Positions 45,240 through 56,985 are shown, counted from the stretch's first letter. The stretch is 64,000 bases of DNA from Artemisia argyi (GCA_030686995.1 CM060696.1:11817987-11881986); one strand, 5' to 3'. Notes: generated by a model from the letters alone, not told the origin. Numbers and translations: made by a program.

Positions 45240-47227
45240 GTCTCACCTCCATAAACGGAATCGCGTCCTCGCGATTCAATTCTAGTTATCCATTATGGTC
45301 GAAAAGAGATGAGTATGTACGCACGAGAATTTACCTTCATGTTTCCCCACGTGAATTCAAGACTTTTTTTTTTTTTTTTTTTTTTTGCGAGTTTCTACTA
45401 ACTTGTCGATAGGGATAGGTGTTGGTACTCACAACCGATTTGAGTCTTACCAAGTGGTAAAGGCTCTTCTTTGTCTGTTAAAGAGTGATACAAAATTCTT
45501 TACTGAAAATTTGCAGTTAGGTAAACTGGTGCGACTTCAAAATACTCGTAATTTCAGTAAGAACAGTCTTTAAATATGGTGTGGATAAGACGTTTTCACG
45601 AAAGTTATCGTCTAATCACTCCTTGTTATGCAAAAATTTGATGAAGTTTGACTTGAAACTTTTAACACTTCAAAATGAGTAAATAGTTCATAGGGTGATT
45701 GCAAAATAGTTTATAAAACGGATTGTGAAGCAGTTCATAGAACGACGAGAAATTAGTTTATTATTTGTATGATAGTAGCAAAATTGTAGTTTGTTCATAA
45801 TGCCGTAGTAGGACAGCAAACAGGTTTATAAAATCACTAGCGAGATGATTTGCAAAACAGTTTATAGAACAACGGGAACAATGTCGTTTACCAAATAGTA
45901 GTAAGATCGAAATTTTGATTTCATAAAGTAACAGTAAAACATTTGTAGTGTGACCGCAAAATGGTCTGTAGAGTAATTGAAAACAACTTATATGGTATTA
46001 GCGACATAGTTTAGTATCTTATAAGAGGGTAGCAAAAGTAACTGGTATCCCCAAAAGACAAGTGAAGGATTTGGTGTATGTCCCAAGGAACGCGGTTCAA
46101 GTTACTCCTTAAGGTCTTAAAGTTTCTGTTGGGCATAAAATTTGCCCAAATTTCTCTTTTGACTGGAGAGTTTAGCAGGTTCAGAGTATGACTTTGAAAG
46201 AGGATGTTGATTGTTACTAGCAACGTAAGGTAGAGGCGGAAAGTACAACCTCGATTGAACATCATCGGTTAAGCATAAGGTTGAGGTATGGGTGACTATA
46301 ACAGGATCACAAACAACCAAGGCTAAATAAACAAATCCAAATCCGCAATGAGGTCCAAAATTCACAAATCATCAATCCGAATTCAAACGTAGCAAAAATC
46401 AATTCCGAATATGGCCAAAATAAAATCCAACCGTTCTAGTAAGCTCGAAAGGGCTTATTACGATCTCAAGGGGTTACGTCAAACACCCGAATTTAAATGG
46501 TGCCAATTGGGTCTAACCCGACCCGATACGAACTACGGTGGATGACGACAAACATCAGTTCCATATAAACGGGGACGTATAGCAATGCCAGGAGTATTGT
46601 GGTTTGTGAGGTGTTGTGATGCCAGTGTGTCGTGTGTAAGTGCAAACTTTCGTGATATTCGATCCTCGTATAGACACACCAAACTTAACCATTCTCAAAA
46701 TCAAAAATCAACCAGACATAATTCTAATATAACTGCACCCAGTATCGCAAAGTTCACCTCTGAGTCGAACATAGGTGATCAGGCTATGTCCCACTATCCC
46801 TGGTTGAATATAGGTGATCAGTCTATATTCAACCGAGGTTCAATAAATTTTGAAATACTCGGTTCAGTTACACTAGTAATATGTCTCTAACATTCAAAAG
46901 TTGTTTTTAAAGACTACGACAAGTGTCCACACTCGAGGACGGAGGATGAGATTGCGTAGATAAAAGCGGTAACGCTAAACCAAGTACAATACGTAAGCAT
47001 AAGTATGTCGAACATACTTATAGTATATATAGTGAAAATAAATGGATATACTCATCCAATAACAAAGTGTACATCTCATCAAATATAATAGCAACTAAAA
47101 TCACAAACGAGGCATCAACTTGGCAGGCATGCACGTGGCGGTCATAGAGTTAAGTTTTCGTAAAAGCAGTTATAGTCTAGGTTTTAAAAATACCTAGTTC
47201 TCTATAACCAAGGCTCTGATACCAATC
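45240..47227 (-). other. LARD-2 internal region, non-coding
   Basis: The polypurine tract GGAGGTGAGAC (minus strand) is at 45240-45250 and the primer site at 47212-47224. Between them are a 22-base-plus T run (about 45365-45386), repeated AAAACAGTTTATAGAACGA-like motifs (45700-45900) and no reading frame that resembles gag, pol or any gene I know. Confidence 0.75.
47212..47224 (-). other. Primer binding site (initiator tRNA-Met) of LARD-2
   Basis: TGGTATCAGAGCC on the minus strand, followed by TTGGTTATAGAGAACTAGGTA, nearly the same as in Gypsy-1 and Gypsy-2. Confidence 0.92.
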
Positions 47228-50200
47228 TGTAACACCCCCAAAAATCGGGTCCAGCGGAAGCATACATTCATTGGGGTGCTACGAAATCGGTATCATAACA
47301 CAAGTACAAAGAACGGTTTTTACCTCATCCGTTTAGAAGAAATTTCATATCAAAAGCATTATGTTTACAACATTTCAAAAACAATGTGGAAACATAGGCC
47401 CATAAAAGAAATAAAACGGTCCCAAATACATCAGAGTCATCTATGACCATGCCATGCCTTGCCAAAAGCCTTCAATAGTAGTTATTGCCTTAAACCTGAA
47501 AATACATGCTAAAAAGTGTCAACACGAGGTTGGTGAGTTCATAGGTTTGTATAAATAGCAATTTAGTATAAAAGAAATGTGAGTTCGATAAAAGTTTTGT
47601 GACCATTGTGTCGCTCACAATGTCATGAAAATATAGTTTACTTTCAAGTAAATGTAGTAAAGTCGACCACAAGGTTTTCGAGTGTGAACAACCATTCACA
47701 TACAAATCAAGTTCAGTTTTAGTGACTACTGCTTTACTCACAGTGTCATGAAAAATATCAGTAAAGTAGGCCATAAGTATTAAGCATAAAGTTGGACCAT
47801 AGGGAAAGTATGTGATCATTACAACGAATATAATATCACATAAAAGTAAAAGTCTATTACGCTAGCACTAAGTTCATGAAACCGAAGCTATGACAGTGTG
47901 CATGCTCTAGAAGCATGTTAAATATAAAGGCCCGACAAGTGTTTATCCCGATACACTTGTAATTCGACATGTTATACGTTCGCGGTTGCCTATCCGGTCA
48001 AACCGAACGGGGGAGTCACCTCCAATAGATCTATTTATAACATTCGCGCTTCCCAGCAGGAATTGACGGTTCATGAGTTTGGGCATAGTGGGATTCAAGG
48101 GCTTAGGCTAATCCGCGTAATAGTTTAAATAAAGCATAAGTTTCAATGTGGTCCATAAAAGTGTTTGCATAAAAGCAATAATTCATAGAGTGTATTGCAT
48201 AAAAGCAAGAGTTCATAAAGTGTGTCGCATACAAGCAATAACTCATAAAGTGTGTCGCATAAAAGCAAGAATTCATAAAGTGTTTGCACGTTTCTCACCC
48301 CAAGTTAGTAAAGCAAAGTAAAGTAAATAGTGGGGCTATAAACTTACATTAATATGAAAATGTTTAAAGTACTTGTGAAAGTAAAAATAAGTAGTTGAGC
48401 ATGTATCTCCCCCAAAGAGTTTATAAAGTAATTAAAAGAGTAAAAATGGGGCTATGACTCACCTCAGCAATTAAGTCGTCTGGTGAATAAATCAAGTAGT
48501 AAGTGTGCACGGCTCCGACGCGCAACCTAGATTAGTATAGTATGGTTTTTAGTCTAAGTCATTTAAATAAATATTTGTAAACTTTGGAATAAAGTGTTAA
48601 ATGTTTCTCATGTGTTTGTGTTATTGTAGCTTATGTGGGTTTTTATAAGTTTCAACGAGTTCAAATGTTCGTTGAAAAGTATATATATAAAAATGTTGGT
48701 GTGAAAATATTCGTAAGTATTGGCTCTTGGAATAAGTGTGGAAAAATACATATGAATATATTCGTATAAGAGTTGGCTCGAGTATTGTCGAAGGATAAAT
48801 AAATACAAGTCGATTTGTATTTATTAAATTTGTTTGGTTTCGAGGTGTGAAATATATATATAATTGGACAACTATACTATTTATAGTGTACGCGGATGTG
48901 GTCGTCAAATAAAAATAAGTGTTAAACATAGTTATTAGACGAAAAGTGGGTAAAATTTGTTAGAAAAATATAAATTTTTCATAGTTATAATAAGTTTGTC
49001 AAAATATGTAACTCTTATCAAAGTAGAGGGGCTGAAAGTGAAAAATCGCAAAAATAACAAAAATGGGCAAAGTGTCACAAGTGGGTCTCGAACCATGGTC
49101 GGTTTTCTAGTAACTGTGGGACACAACCAAGTGAGCCAAAGGCTCTTTTTGGTTTAGTTTTACAATAGCTTGTACTTAAACATTGTTATTGTGTTATAAC
49201 TTTGTCAAATATTTCACTCAGAGTGTACTGAGTATGCATGCATTTTGTGTTAGCCTTTGTGTTTCCATATCAGTTTAGCAACCAATTTCTCAATATGTAT
49301 AATATATGAAAGTAGCACTTGTGCACTAGTTTAGCTTATCAATAAGCTAATGGTTACAGGTTGAGCCTTATGGCCGGTTTATGTGTTCGTATTGGGTTTA
49401 AAGTTTAGCCCGATTAGAAATAAGTTTTAAAATGAAACAAGCCGAGTGTGGTCGTGTGGTTTTTGAATAGCTTATTTTAGGTGATGAGTGCTTATTACAA
49501 ATAAGCACTCGGATAAACCAAGTGGGTCGTGGGTTGGGCTTCTGTACCCAGTGGTTGTTTGGGTTTGTTCTCAACAAATTGGTCGAGTAAACTGAGTATA
49601 ACATGAGTTCGATAAGCAATTATAAACCGAAATAAGCTACGAAATAAGCCAATAAGCCGAGAGAGCAATATTCCAAAAGTGAGCCAAATACTTGGTGGGT
49701 TTCATATGTTCATTTCTATATCATTAATACCGTTTGAAATGATTGAAAAGTTTTCAAATTCTGTTTTAAAACTACAATAAGTACAAAGTGCTTATTAACT
49801 TTGTTTTACGTTAAAAAATCCACCACATAAGCATACTAACACTTTAAAAAAAAAGTCGACTAACTCATAGTAGTCGAACTTGGTTAAGGTTTTGATGTGT
49901 TTTCATATGTTACGAGACATGCAATATCGAATGAAAACGAGTTTAGCAAACATATGTGTTTAATTTAACGATACAAGATACGAAGGAAATGAGATGTGTT
50001 CGAGTATACTTACAAAAGTGAAGTGTATACGAGTGTATGGTTGAGAACTAGGGCCAAGAACCAAAGATCGACCTATCTTTTCCAAACCAAGACCCGATTA
50101 AGCTTCTAAGTGAAAGACCCGACTTCTCACTTGCACTCCAAATTCTTTTAGTTGCTTTGAAAGAGTTGTGTGTGTGTGTTTGAGCTTAGATAGACTCGGT

Positions 50201-51249
50201 CATAAAGAGGAAGAGAGAGTCTTGGTACTAACCCTTGCATTAAATAGATTTTGTACTAAAATAAATTGTGTGTGGTGTTGGTGATGTTTCACACGACAAG
50301 AAGCACCAAAGAGGGAGTCAAAGCATGGTCTATATGTCCTTGTGATATTTGCAAATCTTCAAAACCATGGGTGCAAGGTGGTATATGTTTGAAACTATGA
50401 AAAAAAATGAAGGTGGTTGGAGAAGATGTTTGTGTGTTCGGTTGGATAAGGGGAAGAAAAATTCATCAAGTACAAGTATTATTTTATATTTATGTTGATT
50501 GATTTTGGTCCAAAACGAATGTGTACATTTTAAACAAAATGTATACATTTGTGTTTATTGAGTTTGGTTGCAAAAAAAAAAAGAAATTCGTGACATAATA
50601 AAATCAGAAAAGAGTGGGAAGTTAAAACGTGAATTTCCCATAATGTTTTGCGTGTCCCGTTTAAGTTCAAACATGAGTCGGGATGTTTTGGTTGAACGTT
50701 GGAAATCGTTAACGTGTAAAATATGTTTTCGAGTATATTCTTATAAAAGAAATATAAAAACATTAATATTGATTCCAAAATGTGTTTATTAGAGTAACCA
50801 TACTATCTATGGTTCGGTTCGTGCGCGAGCTCGTGTTTCAGGTAAAGCGAGATACCCTCTCGTTGTTGAGTTTGAAAACTCATAAATGGTCAGAAAATTA
50901 ATCTCACATTTTCTGATAATAATAATTAGTTTTAGTGTGTGGGATAACTTCCCAAGATTTAGTTAAGTGAGCTAATGCATGCTCAATAATTAAGTGTAAT
51001 AATAATTATTACATTTTTATTATAATAAAATCAAATGTGCTCTAGTAGTTAAATGAGCGTCGTCGTAGTACCAATAAACTAAAATATGTAGACCAAAATT
51101 TGGTCCGAAGTCGTAGTGTACCATGAGGTGTTTTTTGGTTACGCGATTTAACTAAAAAGTTTTGCGTAAAAAGTGTTCTTGTAAAATTTGAAAGTAATAA
51201 ATTTAGGCTTGGAATTAAATGTTGACGTGGAGAATTACGGGTTGTTACA
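47228..51249 (-). repeat. LARD-2 5' LTR
   Basis: 4022 bases, virtually identical to 41219-45239. As the 5' LTR its TATA box (minus strand, 48032-48039) would drive the element RNA. Confidence 0.93.
48032..48039 (-). promoter_or_regulatory. TATA box in LARD-2 5' LTR
   Basis: TATAAATA on the minus strand, same context as the left LTR copy. This is the copy that would start the full-length transcript. Confidence 0.6.
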
Positions 51250-52762
51250 TTCCCGTTTTATAACACACTTTTATAGTAATAATACGTTCAATAATATTAC
51301 GCCACTTTCGTAGCCTAATATATATCTAATTGTATTATTTATAATACGACTCGTGATTATTATTATTATTAATATACGCGACTAAATAATTATATATACG
51401 TTATTCACGTATATATATTCATATAAACGTTCATATTATCAATAATTATTATTACGAGTTTTATTATCTTCGTTTTAATTTTAATAGTTATCGAGTCATA
51501 CGAAATGGTCACATGTCCGAGTCATGACTCTCGGCTCATTGTCCAAGTCCAATATAATAAGCAAATGTTATAAAACAATATATCTCCGTCCAATCAATCT
51601 CAATCCACGTGCTACAACAATAGGGTCCGACTACGGCACCCGACTAACCTATCTCCGTCAATCTAATGACCGTCTCACAATCGGTCCCCAATCACACTCT
51701 TCGTCAACAACTCCTCAAAACCAATATCCATTGTCGAGACCAAACGTGGTCTCGACTCACAAGTATTCGGCCAACAATAAAACCAAGACCAAAACCAAGT
51801 TGCCAATACATGTTACAAGTAAATAAATATAACCAAGTCACATTCGGGTTGGTTTACCAAGCCAAACCCGGTCTATACGACTCGAATGAGTCTCGGCTCC
51901 AAACCACGAGTCACATGGACTCGAGCCAAACATACAAATAATCACATAGCTCCCAAGAGCACAACAAAGTAACCATTCGACCCATATGGTCATTCGGCAA
52001 CAACAATAACAACGCGGCTAATAGCCGCGACCCACAAGGTTCGAACCACAGCAAATTCGAGCTCAAGGCTCGAACCACGACCAAACGAGAACCCCCATAC
52101 GGGTCTCGGCTTGGTTATACGAGCAACCATCGGAAACCCCGAGACCTTATGGGTCTCGGTTAAGCTCGGGTCGAAGAGCAAAACCATCGACAACAACCAA
52201 CTACTAAACCAAGGAAACCAAAGCCTCTCACAAGCTCGGATCAAAATAAGCCGAGAGCATAGGCTCTCGGTTCCGAGTCAACCACGCCCAAAACCAAGAA
52301 CCCGGATACCAAACGTGATATTTATCATCAAAACATCATTTCCCATTAAAATAAATTCGATTCCCATCAAAATAATCCGTGTAGCCACGGATTAGTACCA
52401 AATCGTGGCACCCAAAAACCGAAAATCACTCCTTCTCACCTTCTTGGACCTCCAAATGAACGGATCTTGAAAAGGTAATATAACTCGAATGGATTTTTAA
52501 AAGTTTGGTGGTGTTAATGGTGGTTCTAGGGTATGTATGATATACCAATTGAAAGAGGATTTGGAGAGGAAGAAGATGGTGGTATTTATTTTGTAGGGTG
52601 GTCGGTGTAGCGGCGGTGGTGGCCGGTTTTGGTGGTTCGGCGGCTAGGTCAAAATGATGGGGGAAGGAGATGAGTTAGAGAGAGAGATGAAAAGTTGGGT
52701 GAGGGTTTGTGTGTGTGGGTGAACCGAACCAAACACACCCTTTTATTATTTTTATTTTTTTT

Positions 52763-52808
<46 letters not shown>

Positions 52809-53195
52809 CGGTGTGGAGCGGGTAATATGGGTAAATGTAAAAACATGTGGCCCGAACCCGAACTCCTTTTAAACTTCAATATCTCTCGAAAACATCTCGT
52901 AAATAATTAAAATATAGTCGGACTCGTTAAGACGAATCACAAACTTTTGTTAGGTAATCCTAGTGCCAAAGTCAACGTAGTACCAAGTGAGAATTCAAAT
53001 ATACATCATCGAGCATTAAATCAATAATGAATTATGAACATAATTCACGAATTCCATAACGACATTAATTAAAAATATCCATAAAATAGGTCTTACAAGT
53101 TCGTTGTGAAATGAAAATTTCAAATAAAAATTATAAACGAACTTAAATCGTAATGCGGGTTTTTAAAATAGCTCCCTAAACTGCCGGTTGTCACA
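51250..53195 (-). repeat. Gypsy-2 5' LTR, remaining part
   Basis: Starts with the second TTCCC, continues the LTR, and ends at TTGTCACA (LTR start on the minus strand). The hairpin array is at 51733-52270 and the short TAA run at 52765-52799. Confidence 0.92.
51733..52270 (-). repeat. Hairpin array in Gypsy-2 5' LTR
   Basis: The same eleven inverted repeats as the 3' LTR. One has a longer stem here (GCGGCT-AAT-AGCCGC, about 52014-52028) and one is weakened (CGACCC...GGTTCG). Confidence 0.85.
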
Positions 53196-53323
53196 TCCTC
53201 CCAGTCTCAGAAGGAAACCCGTCCCGGGTTTCACTCGGAAAAATTCATCTACGAAGTGAAAAGCTTCGGATATCTCTTCCTGAACTCGTCCTCACGTTCC
53301 CACGTAAATTCTGGTCCATGTCG
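53196..53323 (-). pseudogene. Fragment of a second gypsy polyprotein end, upstream of the 5' LTR
   Basis: 128 bases nearly identical to 33099-33226: polypurine tract, stop codon and the chromodomain-like end [12 protein letters not shown]. Its place before a 5' LTR shows that another gypsy unit once lay head-to-tail here. Confidence 0.9.
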
Positions 53324-54739
53324 AACGAGCCATAAATCTATTAAGCACCGAAACCAAAAATCATAACTCTTGTGTGTGTGTCTTCCCCTGTGTGTGTATT
53401 GGAACCAACCTGTTCCAAATTAATATATACTTCCCCTCACTGCTTGTAACTCATGATTGCCAATGAAATAATCAAAGTCTCCACGTGAAATATAGCAACA
53501 TGAATAAGTACCAACCACATGCCCTTTAAGAAATATGAACAGCAGTGGAAACAATTAAGGCATCAGTGGTAACTTGTATAAGCAGTGGAAAAATAATTAC
53601 CAGCAGTGGAAACAAATAACTAGTAGTGGAAACCACAAAGCGTAGCAGTGGTAACTTTTAACTAGCAGTGGAAACGAACAGTGGTAACAATCTTGACAGT
53701 GGTAAAAGGTGTACTACCAGTGGTAACCACGAAGTCGAGCAGTGGTAACCTTATCGAGTAGTGGTAGCTATCAACTTGCAGTGGTAACGATATAAAGCTT
53801 GCAGTGGTAACGGGAAACGTAGCAGTGGTAAGAAAATATGAGCAGTGGTAACTTGTAGTGAAGCAGTGGAAACCATGAAATCATAACCTACTTGTAGCCC
53901 TTACTTCTACTAATGCATTTATCAGTAACATCAAAACATATCAGTTAGGGTTTGCTTACTCCATAACCTCTACTTCAACAGATAACTTTATACCACTCGA
54001 ATCACAGCCCTCAAAACCAATCATACTTCTTCTTCTCTGTTGCCCAAACAATGTGGCTTCTGATTGCTCTCACGTTGCTCAATCCATGCAGCTTTATCCA
54101 AACAAATAATACAATCGATGTGGCAGTAGAGTGATTATAGTAGCCTCAGACTTCTTACTCTCCTTGTAGCCTTTATGTAGAATCAGCCAATACTCGACCA
54201 CATAATGTAAAACTTCAACGTCTGCTAGATCTTAGAACAGGCAGCTTGAACTTTTTATAGACCAGAAGTAACTCACACGAAATCAATCAAACAGCAGCAA
54301 CATACAAACAATAAAGAGCATAATAGACTGATGGATGGAAACGATCAATTAGGGTTTGTGTTAATCCTGAACGTATAGAAAGTGAAACCCTAAACATGAA
54401 CAATCAACATCATAAAGACGACACTTTTTAGCCTTTAGTGACACTATTTAGAGTCATGAAAAACCCTAAAAATTCGAAATAATATACCTCTCTGCAGCAG
54501 TTTTCAAGAATTTTTATCTTTTTATTGGAAGCTCAGATTGGAGATCCCTCCGGTGAAACTCTTCTTTTACATGTAGAGAAGCTCCAATAAAAATTTCATC
54601 CCGATCCAACGGTTAACGAAGGAGATATCGATGTTTGAAAACTGACCTGCTGTGAGTTTTGAAGATACGAACCAGATTCGAATTTTCTTCCATCTTCGAC
54701 AAACCAAACCTTGTTTAATCCCACGATCACGAGCCCCAT
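53324..54739 (-). other. Sire-like internal region, 5' part, non-coding
   Basis: No gene. It holds the AGCAGTGGTAAC array (53541-53880) and, near the primer site, a leader (54530-54735) with CCGTTGGATCGGGATGAA on the minus strand, which recalls Sirevirus leaders. GGGGAAG tracts (minus) are at 53382-53388 and 53430-53436. Confidence 0.6.
53541..53880 (-). repeat. Degenerate AGCAGTGGTAAC array, about 17 units
   Basis: AGCAGTGG(T/A)AAC recurs about every 20 bases on the plus strand (GTTACCACTGCT on the element strand), with variable spacers of 5-15 bases. It is not a simple tandem repeat. Confidence 0.85.
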
Positions 54740-54752
54740 GGCTCTGATACCA
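54740..54752 (-). other. Primer binding site (initiator tRNA-Met) of Sire-like element
   Basis: TGGTATCAGAGCC on the minus strand, two bases from the right LTR. Confidence 0.9.
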
Positions 54753-54754
54753 AT

Positions 54755-55248
54755 TGATAAGATCGTTTATAGCTCGAGGTTGTTTAGACCTCATCTAGGG
54801 ATTGCACAATAATAAAGATAAAGAACATGTACGCAGCGGAATAAACAAAACATCTTTATTATTGCTAACAAGGTTTCTCGTCATCATCTCTACTCTAACA
54901 TACACCAAAGCCCCAATGCTACGTGATCAAGTGTAGCACGGTTACACTCTAACAGCGATCTAAGATCGTTGAGGCTTAACACTAATCACCCTAGACGTTT
55001 TCCCATAAAACGTCTCTACACACACACACCTTTACTAGGTTTACATTGTGACTCACATGAATGAATAAACCTATTCCCTGTATTCTCTTTATATAATATA
55101 GAATTAGGGTTACAAATACTACGAAGGACTATATTGAAATAACTTCTTTGTAAAGCAAGTCCTTTGTCTTTTGCATTCTTCACTTTGTCTTCATAAATCC
55201 TTTATCTTTCATATTTGTCAATATCAACTCAAAGTATAATTCCTAACA
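54755..55248 (-). repeat. Sire-like element 5' LTR (right copy)
   Basis: 494 bases, four differences from the left copy. TATA box (minus) at 55088-55095. Confidence 0.92.
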
Positions 55249-55804
55249 CACCCGGTAATGGGTTTGGAGGTACGGAGTGTACACCCATTTGGTCACTGAA
55301 TCCCTGACTCAATAGTGGTTATGTATTGATTCTGCTCATAGCATGAATCTGTTTCTGCTGATAGCATGAATCTGTTTCTGCTGATAGTGGGATTTTGCTG
55401 CTAGAGTGATTCTGCTGATGGCATCAGTTTATTCTGCTGCTCGTTTTAACCACTGATTCCTACTATTATGGAAAGTATTATGATATAATTAATGGGCCGT
55501 TAATTATATATAATTCCATAGGCTAGGGTTTGAGTATTCTCTATTATAAATAGAGGTCATAATACATCTGCATGGATATACGATACAACACAAACCCTAA
55601 ACACTTGAATACATTTCTATTCTTGATTTGTGCCTAAAACAAGAACATCACTTGGTCTTATCCTATAGAGATATTCGGCTAACCCAGGCATAAGGTCGAA
55701 TAGTTTCTATTGGAAAGTGATAACACGATTTCAAGTGAATATCCAGTGCTATTGATTATCTTAATCCTAATCTGGGAACACTTACAAACACAAAATAACC
55801 AACA
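55249..55804 (+). repeat. Copia-1 3' LTR, remaining part
   Basis: Starts with the second CACCC copy, continues the LTR from TAATGGGTTTGGAGG and ends CAAAATAACCAACA, followed by ATTTT. Confidence 0.92.
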
Positions 55805-55809
55805 ATTTT

Positions 55810-56123
55810 TTGCTTCTTTTGGGAAATGTCTCAACTTTTTGGCCTGATTTGGGAATTTTCTCAATGCTAAGTATTAAGATGAGAAATAAAGGATTGGCAT
55901 GACAGAATGGCCAATAAGAGAAGATTGAACAATGATGACCATTCAAAGCAGCGCATGCTCTGTAAATGCATATAACAATAACACACATAAACATTTCTTT
56001 AGAAACTTTCTAAGCCCACAGTGGATGACATTGGCCATGGGATGTCTAGTCCAAAAGTAAACATACATAAACATACGTTCTGAAAAGCGAAACGATTAAA
56101 CCTAGAGAAACATAAGCAAACAA
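55810..56123. other. Host DNA downstream of minus-strand gene, with exon-1-like fragment
   Basis: No gene. Bases 55992-56032 resemble part of exon 1 of the neighbouring gene (56845-56886): ATTTCTTTAGARACTTTCTRAGCC, then an AGTGGATG stretch. This suggests an old local duplication. Confidence 0.5.
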
Positions 56124-56985
56124 TCACATTATATTATCCAATTTCGGAGCTTCAAGTATTTGACGGTATGAATAATTGATCTCGTCCATAGTAATCTTAA
56201 ACAAGTCTTCATAAGGAAATATATGTGCAATCTCGATAGGAGCAATGACCTGATAATTCACACATAAGCCCAAGTTAAATTTATAAACAAATCAAGTTAT
56301 TGCAATGATGGTTTTATAAGCAATGAGAAATCGCTTACACGGAGATTCATCAAACACATAGTCTTGGAATGATCCGAATGAATACTGGCGGAAAGAACAT
56401 CCAGATTCTGTTTCTTCAGTATAGAGCAAATGCTACTGAAAAAGTTAGCATTTCTCACCGAACATATGCTAACAGAGGTATTAGCCCCAAGCACGCTCAA
56501 GGAGATGTTCAACAAACACCAATTTTTCAAAACGTCTGATCTTGGACCTAAGATCGCGCCCTACAGCAGAGAGAAGCAGTCACTAACAGTATCACTATAA
56601 AATTACAATATTAAACTACTAGATAACAAAACAAACCTCGCTGGTCACATAGGTCAAATCTCTTGCTACGACCATCATACATGATGCACTCAGTATATGG
56701 TTTGATTTCCCCACACCAAGTTTGACTTTTGGCGAATGAAATCCTGATGAAAAACCAAGTTTTAATCACAATGTATAAGATGAATATAGAAAGATATATA
56801 TGTAAAAAGTTAGAAATAAGCAAGGGAGAATGTTTCTTCATACCTATTTCTTTAGAGACTTTCTGAGCCAATAGTGGATGGACATTTTTCGCTACAACGT
56901 TCCTCCATCCAGTTATATCTGTAGCAGCCTTATGATGGTCATAAGGCCAACATAAAACATAACGAATTACAAAAGTGATGCACAT
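56124..56985 (-). CDS. Four-exon host gene, ACT-like C-terminus similar to bHLH95/RGE1-type proteins
   Basis: I built the model by hand: exon 1 56985-56844, exon 2 56743-56637, exon 3 56560-56339, exon 4 56249-56124. All three introns have GT-AG ends and phases fit (142, 107, 222, 126 bases), giving 198 residues without a stop. The ATG at 56983-56985 is the first after a TATA box (57093-57100). Exons 3-4 (ISLSVLGANTSVSICSV, FSSICSILKKQNLDVLSASI, FPYEDLFKITMDEIN) resemble the ACT-like dimerisation domain at the end of bHLH95/RGE1-type transcription factors. No basic helix-loop-helix is present, so it may be a truncated paralogue, a small interfering-type partner, or a decaying gene. Exons 1-2 I do not recognise. 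The open four-exon frame argues against simple decay. Function unproven. Confidence 0.5.

Larger units (their letters stand above)
41219..51249 (-). mobile_element. LARD-2: young 10-kb non-autonomous element with 4-kb LTRs
   Basis: TTCCC lies on both sides (41214-41218, 51250-51254). LTRs are 4021 and 4022 bases; I found one substitution (near 44966/50975) and one A-run length change, so it moved recently. The primer site for initiator tRNA-Met, followed by the same AGAGAACTA leader bases as in the gypsy elements, is at the right, so it reads on the minus strand. Internal DNA is 1988 bases without a protein-coding frame. LTR ends (TGTAACAACCC...GGGGGTGTTACA) resemble Gypsy-1/2, so a Tekay-type helper is likely. 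Confidence 0.93.
18813..53323 (-). mobile_element. Gypsy-2: Tekay-like chromovirus, tandem remnant, interrupted by two elements
   Basis: Read on the minus strand the order is a 128-base piece of the polyprotein 3' end (53323-53196), a full LTR (53195-39696, interrupted), primer site, extra ORF, gag-pol, polypurine tract, and a second LTR (33098-18813, interrupted). The polyprotein end upstream of the 5' LTR means the copy is part of a head-to-tail tandem whose outer LTR is lost. No target duplication is visible at 18812/53324, as expected after such a deletion. The coding region has only two stop codons. Confidence 0.9.
17830..55248 (-). mobile_element. Sire-like non-autonomous LTR element inserted in Copia-1 LTR
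   Basis: Two 494-base LTRs (TGATAAGATCG...CCTAACA on the plus strand) differ at four sites. CACCC flanks both ends (17825-17829, 55249-55253). The initiator-Met primer site is on the minus strand beside the right LTR, so the element reads right to left. Its own internal DNA is only about 1.9 kb (18324-18812 plus 53324-54754) and I find no gag or pol. Repeated GGGGAAG purine tracts near the 3' end recall Sireviruses. Superfamily placement (copia) is an inference. Confidence 0.85.
12627..55804 (+). mobile_element. Copia-1: Ty1/copia element with 37 kb of nested insertions in its 3' LTR
   Basis: The 5' LTR (12627-13229) and the split 3' LTR (17789-17829 plus 55249-55804) match, start TGTTGGAAAATTTAG and end CAAAATAACCAACA. 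A five-base target duplication ATTTT is present at 12622-12626 and 55805-55809. Integrase precedes RT, as in copia. It is the outermost and oldest layer of the nest. The coding region is broken in several places. Confidence 0.93.

Noticed and set aside
53541..53880. CRISPR-like array of short repeats
   Set aside because: The motif is only 12 bases, spacers are 5-15 bases and irregular, and the context is a plant retroelement.
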